NCBI GenBank assembly: GCA_013823945.1
Contig: PNMZ01000001.1
Span: forward strand, 806,001-870,000
Source: a bacterium
GTDB lineage: Bacteria > Armatimonadota > Fimbriimonadia > Fimbriimonadales > Fimbriimonadaceae
Length of the DNA: 64,000 bases
Direction of reading: 5' to 3'
The notes under the pieces are model-generated. The model was not told the origin of the DNA. It did no database searches and was given only the letters and a program-made list of their open reading frames with translations. This document shows, in pieces, positions 16,380 to 26,100 of this stretch (the first letter of the stretch is position 1; the number at the start of each line of letters is the position of its first letter). The position numbers and the translations under genes are program-made.

Positions 16380-17783
16380 ATGAGTACCCCCGCCCCTCCC
16401 CGCAATAACTTCATGACTGTCCTCCTGATGGGGATGATGCTCTTTTTGGGGATTCAGCTCATCATGGCTCCTCAGCAGGGAAGTCGCGATTCGCGATCGG
16501 CAGACGAAATCTGGGCGAAAATGCAAACGCTGAACCGGGAATTGAAAGATGTTTCGATTCAGCAAGAGCTAAGAATTTACGAAAGCAAGCTGAATGATGA
16601 AGCTGGGAAGAAGGGGATGTCCAAGGAAGAGTTGGACAAGCAGATTTTGCGTGCCCATTTGCTCGTCGCAGATACGATGTACAAAAGTGGTCTTTACCGG
16701 GGTCAGTTGTTTAAGAGTGGCGGTGTTGGTGAGGACTGGGCTTATCGAAAACTCGATAAGGCGTACACATTCATCAAGCCCAAATATGAAGCTTTTTATC
16801 GAACTCCCATTTGGGGTGCAACTTCGGTCGCGGTGAATCCGACAGCGAAAACTCCGGCGACAGAGCGCACGGCGAATGAGATTTATGATCAACTCGTCAT
16901 AGATTTGAGTCCGCTGGCAAAGGCCGAACCAGTCTTTGGCTTTATTCCGGGTTATCAGCTTATTGATGCTTTGGTTCAGCCGACGGGTGCGAATCCTGGT
17001 TTTAGTTACTGGTTTGCGGCCTTCTTATTGGCTTTAGTTGTCCGTGCGATTATTTGGCCGTTAGCTCAGAAGCAGATCATGCATGGTCGGCAGATGATGA
17101 AGCTTCAGCCTCGAATCAAGGAGATTCAGGAGAAGTACAAGGACAAGAAGTCCGGTCAGATTAAGGATCCTCAGGCAATGCAGATGGAGACCATGGCCAT
17201 CTACAAGGAGTACGGCTTGAACCCGTTTGCGGGATGTGGGCCGGCATTGGTGCAGATGCCTTTGTTCTTGGCGGTGTATCAGTCCATGCACCACTACAAG
17301 TTTGAGTTTACTAAGGGGACTTTCCTTTGGATAAACGAATCGAGCTACCGGTTTGCGGGGATTCCTTTGGCTCCGAATCTGGGTGAGCGGGATTATATTT
17401 TGGTGTTTTTCTATATGATCTCTATGATTGCGACGACGCTTTTGATGCCGGTGACCGACCCGAGTAATGTTCGTCAACAGCGGTTGATGGGCATTGGGAT
17501 TGCGGTTGTGTTCTCGGTGATGATGTTCTTTTACACTTTGCCATCGGCGTTTATTTTGTATTGGATTTTCACAAACGTATTATCGACGGCTCAATCGCTG
17601 CTGAGCTATCGATTACCGGTGCCTGAGCTTGTAAAAGTTCAGACAGTTGCCGGGGGCAAGGTGATTGACACTGATGCCAGCAAGAATGGTCGCAACGGTT
17701 CCGTTAATGGAGCTATTTCCCCCGACTTTTTTGGCAAGAAGGGCACACCGAAAGCAAATAAGCAGCGCAAGCGGAAGAGATGA
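16380..17783 (+). CDS. yidC: membrane protein insertase YidC/Oxa1
   Basis: A 467-residue polytopic protein that inserts and folds inner-membrane proteins with or without SecYEG. An N-terminal anchor (residues about 12-30) precedes a 160-residue periplasmic region, shorter than in E. coli. The Oxa1 core follows: SYWFAAFLLALVVRAIIWPL, KQIMHGRQMMKLQPRIKEIQ with the cytoplasmic coiled hairpin, NPFAGCGPALVQMPLFLAVY, and two further helices. The C-terminus is a basic tail (KKGTPKANKQRKRKR) of the kind that contacts ribosomes. It sits between yidD and khpB. Confidence 0.95.
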   Translation: MSTPAPPRNNFMTVLLMGMMLFLGIQLIMAPQQGSRDSRSADEIWAKMQTLNRELKDVSIQQELRIYESKLNDEAGKKGMSKEELDKQILRAHLLVADTMYKSGLYRGQLFKSGGVGEDWAYRKLDKAYTFIKPKYEAFYRTPIWGATSVAVNPTAKTPATERTANEIYDQLVIDLSPLAKAEPVFGFIPGYQLIDALVQPTGANPGFSYWFAAFLLALVVRAIIWPLAQKQIMHGRQMMKLQPRIKEIQEKYKDKKSGQIKDPQAMQMETMAIYKEYGLNPFAGCGPALVQMPLFLAVYQSMHHYKFEFTKGTFLWINESSYRFAGIPLAPNLGERDYILVFFYMISMIATTLLMPVTDPSNVRQQRLMGIGIAVVFSVMMFFYTLPSAFILYWIFTNVLSTAQSLLSYRLPVPELVKVQTVAGGKVIDTDASKNGRNGSVNGAISPDFFGKKGTPKANKQRKRKR

Positions 17784-17810
17784 CCGCTGATCCACAGTTG
17801 AGCAAGTACC

Positions 17811-18638
17811 ATGGAAACGATTGAAGTTGTAGCAAGTAGCGTTGAAGAAGCGATTGAGCGGGCGGCAGTCCAGCTTGGCGTTGAAGCAAGCGCAGTGAAG
17901 TCAGAAGTGATTGACCAGACCAAGGGACTCTTTGGCAAGCCGGGCAAGGTGACGGTCAAGGCTTGGGCAGAAAAGGTTGAAGCACCGAAGCCCAAGGCTC
18001 CACCGAAGGTTGTTGAAACGGCTCCGGTTGAAGAAGCTGTAGTTGTGGAGGAAGTTTCGGAAGAAAAGCCAAAGCGACGGACACGGGTCAAGAAAGAAGA
18101 GGCGGAAGAGGCACCGAAGGCTGAAGTTGAAGCATCGGGCGATGCTCCGGAAGAGAAAGGTGAGCAAGCAGATGTGGTGGCATCTGAGGAAGATGCCGAG
18201 AAGTTGCTGGGCGTTTTGAGGTCGTTGCTTGCCGCGGGTGATATGTCAGCCGAGGCGACGATTTCGCGATTGAACGGTCGGTATGTTCACATCGATATTG
18301 ATGGAAAAGATGTAGGGTTCTTGATTGGTCGCCGAGGCGAAGTTTTGAACTCAATTCAATACTTAATGAACGTGATTTCTGCACGCCATTTGAACAATGG
18401 AGTGCGAGTTGTGGTGGAAGGCGACAACTACCGTGAGCGCCGTGCCGAGGCACTGAGCGAAATGGCTCAGCGGATTGCGGCTCAGGTTGTGGAGCGCGGC
18501 GAAGAAGCGGTTTTGGACGCATTGCCGGCATTTGAGCGCCGGGTGATTCACCAAGCCTTGGTGGACTTTGAGGGCATCAGCACCTACAGCGAAGGCGAAG
18601 AGCCAGATCGCTGTGTTGTCATTGCGCCGGCAGGCTAA
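17811..18638 (+). CDS. khpB: Jag/KhpB RNA-binding protein (Jag_N, KH, R3H)
   Basis: A 275-residue protein. Residues 1-50 are the Jag N-terminal domain (IEVVASSVEEAIERAAVQLGV, KGLFGKPGKVTVKAW). Residues 55-120 are a charged, low-complexity Glu/Lys/Ala linker. Residues about 125-205 form a KH domain (GFLIGRRGEVLNSIQYLMN), and about 210-272 an R3H domain (ERRVIHQAL). In Firmicutes it binds small RNAs and influences cell division. Its place behind yidC is the usual one. A terminator follows at 18656. Confidence 0.93.
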   Translation: METIEVVASSVEEAIERAAVQLGVEASAVKSEVIDQTKGLFGKPGKVTVKAWAEKVEAPKPKAPPKVVETAPVEEAVVVEEVSEEKPKRRTRVKKEEAEEAPKAEVEASGDAPEEKGEQADVVASEEDAEKLLGVLRSLLAAGDMSAEATISRLNGRYVHIDIDGKDVGFLIGRRGEVLNSIQYLMNVISARHLNNGVRVVVEGDNYRERRAEALSEMAQRIAAQVVERGEEAVLDALPAFERRVIHQALVDFEGISTYSEGEEPDRCVVIAPAG

Positions 18639-18655
18639 TTTTGGTGAGTTGAAAG

Positions 18656-18687
18656 TGCCCCTTGACCGCAAGGCCAAGGGGCATTTT
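18656..18687 (+). terminator. intrinsic terminator of the rpmH-khpB operon
   Basis: The stem TGCCCCTT / AAGGGGCA surrounds a 12-base loop and is followed by TTTTCT, 18 bases after the khpB stop. Confidence 0.85.
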
Positions 18688-18708
18688 CTGTTTGGGTAAG
18701 GTCATGGG

Positions 18709-19632
18709 ATGATGACGAAACCGCGTGCCTTGAAGCCTGGTTCCCATGTTCGGATTGTGAGTCCGGCGAGTGCTTTGACGATGGAGCAGATCGAAGACGG
18801 GATCAAGTTCTTGGAGAGTGAGGGTTACCGGGTGAGCTTAGGGAATCATGTTTTTGATCGGCACTTTTATTTAGCGGGTGGGGACGAAACTCGGGCGAAG
18901 GATTTTATGGATGCGGTTAATGATTATGACGTGGATTGTGTGATGTGCTCTCGGGGAGGTTATGGGTGTGCACGCTTAATTCCATATTTGGACTTGGATG
19001 CCATTGTTGGGGCAGGGAAACAGATTTGCGGATTTAGTGATGTGACGACCCTTCATTTGGCATTGAACAAGCGGGGATTGGTCACGCTACACACGCCGAT
19101 GATGATTACGCTGAGTGTGGAGCGGGTGGACTGGGTTTATGAGTCGTTTCGGAAGATTTTGCGAGGGGGCGATCCTTTCCCAGCAGATGCGAAGCGGGCA
19201 GAGACACTCGTTTCGGGTACGGCGGAGGGGGTGATTACGGGTGGGTGTTTGTGCTTGATGACGGATAGTTTCGGGACGGGCTACGACTTGGATTGCGCGG
19301 GGAAGATTGTGGTGATCGAGGACGTTGATGAGGATCCACACCGGGTGGATGCGATGCTGACGAATTTGGTCAACAATGGTCAACTGGCGAGTGCGGCGGG
19401 GATTGTGGTTGGGGAAATGACGGGAACGGATGAGCGGGCGGACGAGAAGATTGGAAGGTGGCCCTGGCGAGATATCGTGGCGGATCGGATTGTTCCGCTG
19501 GGGGTTCCGGCGGTTGTGAACTTTCCGTTTGGTCATATGAAAACGATGTTGAGTTTGCCGATGGGGGTGGGGGCGAGGCTGGATGCGGACGCGGGGACAT
19601 TGCGGTTGCTGGAGAGTTATACAAATGGCTGA
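18709..19632 (+). CDS. LD-carboxypeptidase, MEROPS S66 (muropeptide recycling)
   Basis: A 307-residue cytoplasmic enzyme that cuts the L-D bond of murein tetrapeptides. The S66 signatures are present: IVSPAS near the start, CSRGGYGCARLIPYLD, the nucleophile Ser in CGFSDVTTLHLAL, the Glu region IVVIEDVDEDPHRVDAML, and the His in NFPFGHMKTM. The tandem ATG at 18709/18712 makes the start uncertain by one codon. It overlaps the next gene by 8 bases. Confidence 0.92.
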   Translation: MMTKPRALKPGSHVRIVSPASALTMEQIEDGIKFLESEGYRVSLGNHVFDRHFYLAGGDETRAKDFMDAVNDYDVDCVMCSRGGYGCARLIPYLDLDAIVGAGKQICGFSDVTTLHLALNKRGLVTLHTPMMITLSVERVDWVYESFRKILRGGDPFPADAKRAETLVSGTAEGVITGGCLCLMTDSFGTGYDLDCAGKIVVIEDVDEDPHRVDAMLTNLVNNGQLASAAGIVVGEMTGTDERADEKIGRWPWRDIVADRIVPLGVPAVVNFPFGHMKTMLSLPMGVGARLDADAGTLRLLESYTNG

Positions 19633-20347
19633 CTCAGACAAACATGAAGCGGGAATTTTTGCGTCTCCTGGAACTCAAATTGTTATTCCTGCCGGTGGTT
19701 TGAAAGTTGATCTAGATAGGGGTGAAATGACAGTCGAAGTAAAACTGTACTATGATGTTGCGGCTCATTGGCTACAGATTTCCCTAGTGAGGACGCGCGA
19801 AGCGCAAGAGGCTCGTAAGGCGTTTGTTGAGTCAGGCAATCAAAATTATGAGTACTTAGGATTAGAGTTCAATGCGGCAGTGAGTGCAGTTGTAGCCATT
19901 GCCACATTTTTTGACGCAATTTATGCTCAATGTAAATCAAAGAATCCGTCCGAAAATTATACATCATCACAGAAGCGTAAGCCGAAGCGTCCAGCCGTAG
20001 TTGCTGAACAGATTAGAAGAGTCTTTAAGATAGAACATAATCGTTTTCGCGAACTTAGGCCCTTTTTGATTGAGCTCTATGAGTTACGCGACCTTGCCGT
20101 TCATCCAAGTCACGACCTTGAAATTCCAGTTATGGATGAGAGAATCAATCGTGGGGTTAGCCCCATATTCCTCAAATTTAATTCAAAACTAGCCGTTTGC
20201 TATGCGCAACAAATGATTTCTGTGCTTGAGGTATTAATGGAGAAAAATGGACGGGTAGCAGAATCAACTGAAGAATGGAAGCAATATTTAAGGGAGCGAT
20301 ACTTAAAGCTAATTGAACCGTACACGACTAGAACGGAATTAGAGTAG
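19625..20347 (+). CDS. hypothetical HEPN-like protein
   Basis: A 240-residue protein of unrecognised family, probably mostly helical. ELRDLAVHPSHD contains R155-x4-H160, the R-x4-6-H pattern of HEPN-domain RNases, in a helix that also has the LRxxxxHP look of that superfamily. An additional basic linker (SSQKRKPKRP) lies near residue 115. The gene is visibly richer in A+T and in rare codons than its neighbours, suggesting acquisition. It overlaps the LD-carboxypeptidase end by 8 bases and stops 15 bases before the RNase P RNA. HEPN assignment is tentative and no partner nucleotidyltransferase is adjacent. Confidence 0.7.
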   Translation: MADSDKHEAGIFASPGTQIVIPAGGLKVDLDRGEMTVEVKLYYDVAAHWLQISLVRTREAQEARKAFVESGNQNYEYLGLEFNAAVSAVVAIATFFDAIYAQCKSKNPSENYTSSQKRKPKRPAVVAEQIRRVFKIEHNRFRELRPFLIELYELRDLAVHPSHDLEIPVMDERINRGVSPIFLKFNSKLAVCYAQQMISVLEVLMEKNGRVAESTEEWKQYLRERYLKLIEPYTTRTELE

Positions 20348-20350
20348 CGG

Positions 20351-20356
20351 TATGAT
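20351..20356 (+). promoter_or_regulatory. -10 box of the RNase P RNA gene
   Basis: TATGAT lies 5 bases before the predicted 5' end of rnpB. No convincing -35 box at the right distance was seen; the site overlaps the end of the upstream gene. Confidence 0.45.
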
Positions 20357-20361
20357 TTGGG

Positions 20362-20679
<318 letters not shown>

Positions 20680-20683
<4 letters not shown>

Positions 20684-22656
20684 TACTTTATGGTGAAGGG
20701 GACAACGGCTTTGAAGACCAGTCGGTCTGTGAATTGATCGGCACGGGGGTCGCCGATGAGAATGAAGTACTCAGCTCCTTTCTTTCCGCTCAGGCGATAG
20801 GAGAGGAACCAGTTGGACTTTCCGTTGAATGAGACGAGTCGTCCGCCGATTGATTCAAACTTTCCGATATCGTAGTTGAAGCTCAAGATGTGTTGAGTAT
20901 CTGTTTCCGTTGTTTCGACGATTTCGGTTGATCCGTTGAATTGAAGTCGGTTGAGAGGGCGATATCGCCAATTCAATTCGTATTGCTCGAATTGCTCACC
21001 TCGGAAGGTTCCGGTGTCGTAATTGAGTCCAACTTGGTTGTATGGGTTGTTGGTTGGGTAGGCCGCACCGATGCCAAGACCCCGGTCAAAGACTCCTTCA
21101 AATTGAGTTTGATTAATTCCTATTCCGACAGAGAGTCCGCTTCTCAGATTGACTCCGCCGTTGAGATTGATTTCGTTTCGATAGAAGTCACCACTGAATC
21201 GGTCGAAAGTGCTGAGGTTTGCGCTCATGTCGTAGCTATTAATTGATCCGCTTTTGGGTGTGACCTGATATGAACCGTACGCCGAATAGCCTTTAAGGTC
21301 GCGTTCCCGACTAAATCCAATTCGAGGGAGGAACTCGGGCGAAATTGAGACATATTCGGTTCCAGCATTTAGGTTTTTGTCTTCATATCTCAAGCCGATG
21401 TTGTTTCTCCATCCATTACCATCGATTTGATCGGCGGTGTATTGATTTATGGTGTAGTACTCGATGGAACCAGATCGGCCGAAGTAGTTCAAGAGGCCTG
21501 CAACGTTGTTTCGACCGGGTTGGGCGTTGTTGACCAGGCCAAAATCGAGCGATTCATTGTCATTCAATTGGTGTGAGAGCTTGAGGGCAGATGCTTGGCG
21601 ATTGCCAAAATCTATGGTGGTCAGGGCACCGATGTTAGTCTTGTCATCGAGTTCTCCATAGATATTGAGGCCAGTATCGAATGTAGGGATACGTTGGGGG
21701 GCGAAGAGTCGAGAATCAAAACCAAATCTGAGATATTCGGAGCCTTCTTGGAAGAACGGCCGATTTTCGTTAGCTAGTCGCTCAAAGAACGAGAAATCTA
21801 GCGAGAGGATAGAGTTTTCGACGTTACGAAAATCGGGGTTGACGGTTCCGACAAATTGGAGGGTTTCAGATAGATTGGTTTTGAAATCAAGTCCGGCGTT
21901 GGCGATTGGTCCAGATCCCTTTTCGACACCAAGGAAGGTGTAGGGAAGAAGGCTGATGGATCGGTCTCTGGGGATTGCTGGAATACTGACTTGTGACCAA
22001 ACAGGGATGAGCGATGAATCGTTGTTAATAAATCGGAAAGTGTAGGAATTTTGCTTGTTTGATCGGAACCAGCGCACATTGAATCGGAGGTCTCGAGTTC
22101 CTGCTGAGGGCAGATTCATGATGCTCCAGGGAATTTTCATTTCGGTTTCCCATCCGGAATCGGTCAATCTGCCGTTGGCTTCTATTTCTCCCAGCCATTC
22201 GGTTTTAGCGGCCCTTCCTCCAGAGAGGTTGATTGAGGTTGCTCCGTTTGAATTGGTGGAGAATGAATTGAAATTGTTGTTTGCTCCAAATGGGTCGAGC
22301 AGGAGGGTGAAGTTGTCATTTCCTCTAATATTTGAGTTAGGGCGATATTCTTGGCGGACGACACGGCGAGGGTCGGTTTTGACACGTCCGGCGAAGTAGA
22401 TAAATTTCTCATCGTAGGTCAGCCAGAATTCTGCGAATTCATCCGATGTGAGGTTGGTGTCAGCGTCCGAGAATCCTTGTCGGCGATTGGCTTCTGGGTA
22501 CTCGCCGTCATTGATCACTCCGTCGGCAATGGGAGGAGTTGTTGCGGCGATTCCAGGGACGGTGAAAGTCTGATCTTGGGGAACGGAAGGGGTTGCTTGT
22601 GCGTTACTGCAAATGAGAATTGCAGTCCAGGCGAGCGGCAGACAGAAGACTTTCAC
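20680..22656 (-). CDS. exported DUF5916 protein with CBM9-like N-terminus
   Basis: A 658-residue protein with a signal peptide (MKVFCLPLAWTAILICSNAQA). Residues about 38-235 resemble a carbohydrate-binding family 9-like domain (DGVINDGEYPEA, EFWLTYDEKFIYFAGRVK, SGWETEMKIPWSIM). The remainder matches DUF5916, rich in alternating beta strands (LQFVGTVNPDFRNVENSILSLDFSFFE, NENRPFFQEGSEYL) and ending in an aromatic strand (VPFTIKY), as outer-membrane barrels do. Probable outer-membrane protein; the ligand is unknown. Confidence 0.85.
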
Positions 22657-22690
22657 CCAATACGGAACGAAAAGCTCGCCCGAAATGTCA

Positions 22691-22726
22691 CCGACCTACG
22701 ATTGTTATAGGTCGGAAGACTATACT
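22691..22726 (+). promoter_or_regulatory. inverted repeat and -10 box upstream of the secA leader ORF
   Basis: CCGACCTA (22691-22698) and TAGGTCGG (22708-22715) form a perfect 8-bp inverted repeat with a 9-base gap. TATACT at 22721-22726 is a good -10 box, which would place the transcript start about 10 bases before the ATG at 22743. No clear -35 box is present, so the repeat may be an activator or repressor site. Confidence 0.4.
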
Positions 22727-22742
22727 TGCAGTTCTGACATCC

Positions 22743-23021
22743 ATGCCGAATTGGATTCCTATTTTAATCGTTTTGCTGACCCAGAGTAGCGGAACGATGG
22801 CACCGGTTCACCCGCACGATATGGTGCGGATGTTGAAATACGCCGCTCAGCTTGAAATTTCGGTGAGTGAGGCGCAGGCGTCAGTTGAGTCCCTATCAAC
22901 TTCGCCGAACGGGACAACGCTCGTTCGATCTGATTCTCGGAGTAAGGCGAATTCGATCGGTTTTGGTTCAACGAATGTTTGGCCAGATTCGGATCGTGTT
23001 CGTGATGGACCGTTGGTTTAA
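22743..23021 (+). CDS. candidate SecM-like secretion monitor (arrest peptide) upstream of secA
   Basis: A 92-residue ORF with a hydrophobic N-terminal stretch (NWIPILIVLL, residues 3-12) that could serve as an export signal, although it lacks basic residues. A polar, serine-rich middle follows. The C-terminus reads FGSTNVWPDSDRVRDGP-L-V. It resembles the E. coli SecM arrest motif FxxxxWIxxxxGIRAGP: Phe74 and Arg87 are 13 residues apart as in SecM (Phe150 and Arg163), Trp80 is shifted by one, and the final Arg-x-Gly-Pro (87-90) is kept. The stop lies 79 bases before the secA ATG, where secM sits in E. coli. SecM stalls its own ribosome until the nascent chain is pulled by SecA, exposing the secA start. 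A similar role here is inference; primary sequence is otherwise unrelated. No strong ribosome-binding site is visible. Confidence 0.62.
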   Translation: MPNWIPILIVLLTQSSGTMAPVHPHDMVRMLKYAAQLEISVSEAQASVESLSTSPNGTTLVRSDSRSKANSIGFGSTNVWPDSDRVRDGPLV

Positions 23022-23050
23022 CTTTTTGATTCGTCTTGATTGTTTCTTCT

Positions 23051-23067
23051 GAGGTGTTTTTCACCTC
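23051..23067 (+). promoter_or_regulatory. stem-loop between the leader ORF and secA
   Basis: GAGGTG and CACCTC (6 bp) close a loop of five T residues, 34 bases before the secA ATG. A second possible pairing joins CCGAACGG (22905-22912, inside the leader ORF) with CCGTTCGG (23073-23080, just before secA). These could form alternative structures that a stalled ribosome would influence. The secA start lacks an obvious Shine-Dalgarno sequence. Confidence 0.4.
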
Positions 23068-23100
23068 CCTTACCGTTCGGAATTTACACAACACACAGCA

Positions 23101-26100
23101 ATGCTTCAGTTTCTCAGAAAACTCCTTGACACCAGCTCGAAAGAGGTTGCGAGTCTTCAACCGATTGTCGAGTCCATTAACCTGCTTGAACCCAAATACG
23201 AGGGGATGAGCGATGACGACCTCAAGGCTATGGGGCCGGTGTTCCGGTCTCAGCTCCAGGCGGGTGAGAAGACGATTGATGAAATTTTGCCGGAGGTTTT
23301 TGCGGCAGTTCGCGAGGTTTCTCGGCGCACGCTTGGGATGCGCCAGTTCGATGTTCAGATGATCGGGGGTGTTGTTTTGCACCAAGGAAAGATTTCTGAG
23401 ATGCGAACCGGTGAAGGTAAGACCTTAGTTGCGGTTGCGCCGATGGTTTTGAACGCATTGGGCGGCAAAGGCGCACACTTGGTCACGGTCAATGACTACC
23501 TTGCTCGCCGTGATGCTGTTTGGATGGGTCCGATTTACCACTCATTTGGATTGAGCCTGGGGATTGTCCAGGGTCAGGGGGCTGATTCGGATGAGCTGGG
23601 CGGGAGCTTTATCTACGAGCCGGGATATGAGCATAGCGACCCGCGCTACACGAATCTCCGGCCTTGCTCTCGCCGAGAGGCTTATTTGTGTGACATCACG
23701 TACGGAACAAACCACGAGTTTGGGTTTGACTACTTGCGCGACAACATGGCGTTTGAAAAAGAGCATTTATCGATGCGCGAATTGAATTTTGCTTTGATTG
23801 ACGAAGTTGACTCAATTTTGATTGACGAGGCGCGTACGCCGCATATTATCAGTGGTCCGAGTGCGGAAGACGTCTCGGTTTACGCGGTTCTGGACAAGAT
23901 CGTCAAGGAAATGATTCCGGAGGAGCATTACACGAGTGACAAGAAGAGCCACTCCGCGAGCTTCACCGAGGAAGGGATGGATTATCTTGAAGAGGCATTG
24001 GGGATTGACAATATCGCCGAAGAGCCGATGATGTTCCACCATGCCGGAGCGGCGATCAAAGCGTACAGCTTATTTGAGAAGAACGTGCATTACGTTGTGC
24101 GCAATGGCGAGGTCGTGATTGTTGATGAGAATACGGGCCGAATGATGTTTGGTCGGCGCTTTAGTGATGGTTTGCACCAAGCACTTGAGGCCAAGGAAGG
24201 GGTGCAGGTTCAGCGTGAAAGTCAAACCGTTGCGGTGATCACGTTCCAGAACTTGTTCCGGATGTACAACAAGCTCTCGGGAATGACGGGAACGGCGAAA
24301 ACTGAAGAGGATGAATTCCGGAAGATCTATGGTTTGGAAGTTGTAGCGATTCCAACTCACCGCCCGATGGTTCGGAAGGATCAGGAAGACATTGTATACA
24401 AGTCGATGGACGTGAAGTACCGTGGGGTTGCCCGGGAGATATTGCGGCTCTACACTAAGCAGCAACCGACGCTCGTCGGAACCCGGTCGATTGAGACAAC
24501 GGAGTTGGTTTCGGGCCGTCTGGAAGCGGAAATGCTCCAGAAGCTGATCTTGACGGACTATGTTTTGGATAAGATTTTGAATGAGAAATCTTCGGGGAGT
24601 CTGAAGAAGGAAGCGGATCCCTTGTTCGATACGCCTTTGCCTGATTTGACGATGTCGATGATCAAGAATGTGATGGGTTCGGCAGGACTGCCGACCGACC
24701 CACACTCAGCTGAAATCAGTGACTGGTTCCTCTCGAAGCATGATTTGAAGGGGAACGGTGAGTATTTGAAGGAGGCGTTGGCGCACGGAGTTCCACACAA
24801 CGTTTTGAACGCTAAATTCCACGAAAAAGAAGCATTGATTGTCTCGGAAGCGGGACGTAAAGGTGCGGTGACGATTGCGACGAATATGGCGGGTCGGGGG
24901 GTTGATATTCTCCTTGGTGGTCGGGTTCAGGACGAGGAAGTATTGCGTGCACGAGAGCAGGACGACGTGGCGGGAGGTCAGACTCACGACTACGATGACA
25001 CGTTCATTTCATTCCGGCGAGGTGGGAAGGAGCGAGCGGCTCCGCCGCTGCCTTTGGATGACACGGAGAGAAGAGCGGCGGCGGAAGAAGTTCGCGAACT
25101 GGGCGGTCTGTTCATTCTTGGTACAGAGCGACACGAAAGTCGGCGGATCGACAATCAGTTACGGGGTCGCGCGGGTCGGCAGGGTGATCCGGGCGAAAGC
25201 CGGTTCTTTGTTTCGTTGGAAGACGAGCTGTGGCGAATCTTCAATAAGAACATGATGGACAATCCGGTTCTGAAAGCTTGGCCGACGATGGAAGAAGTTC
25301 GAGCGAAGTTCATTAGTGGAATGATCCTAAAGACTCAGGAGCGGATTGAGAACCACTTCTTTGAAGCTCGGAAGCACATTCTGGAATACGATGACGTTTT
25401 GAACGCCCAGCGTGAGCATGTTTATGGAATGCGTCGGGAGATTTTGCTCGGCAAACCTTGCCGAGATGAGATCACTCAGGGAATCAGCACGTTCATTGCC
25501 GAGACCGTTTCTTCTGGTCGCGAGATGGACATTGACACGGGTGACATAACGTTTGATCACGAAAAGGTTTACGAGCGATTGAATGAAGTGATGCCGCTGG
25601 TTGACCATATGACTCCTAGCCAGTTCAATGGCTTGGCTTATGGTCAGGAGATGATTGACGAACTAACGGCAATTGCATCGAAGGAGTACGACGCAAAGCA
25701 TGCGAAATACGGCGAAGAGGTGTTTGCCCAGCTTGAGCAGCAAGTGATGCTCCGCGCAATCAATGATGCGTGGATGGATCACTTGAAGATGATTGACTAT
25801 ATTCGCGAGGGGATTAGCTTGCGGGGTTATGGTCAGACAGATCCTCTTGTTGCTTATAAGAAAGAGACATTTGACTTGTTCCAACACACGAAGAAGCAGA
25901 TACGAGATACCGCGGTCAAGATGGTGTTTTATGCTCAGATTCGTACGGAGGCACCTCAGCAGGCATCGGTTGAGTCTCAGGTTCCGGAGCAAGAGATGGC
26001 GATGATGGCTTTAGATGAAGTTCAGCCAAAGGACATCGATTTGGACTCAGTTGACTGGAGCCGGGTGGGTCGGAATCAGGATTGTCCGTGCGGAAGTGGC

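Noticed and set aside
24070-24705. 211-codon minus-strand frame inside secA
   Set aside because: Antisense shadow of secA with no family match or regulatory sites.
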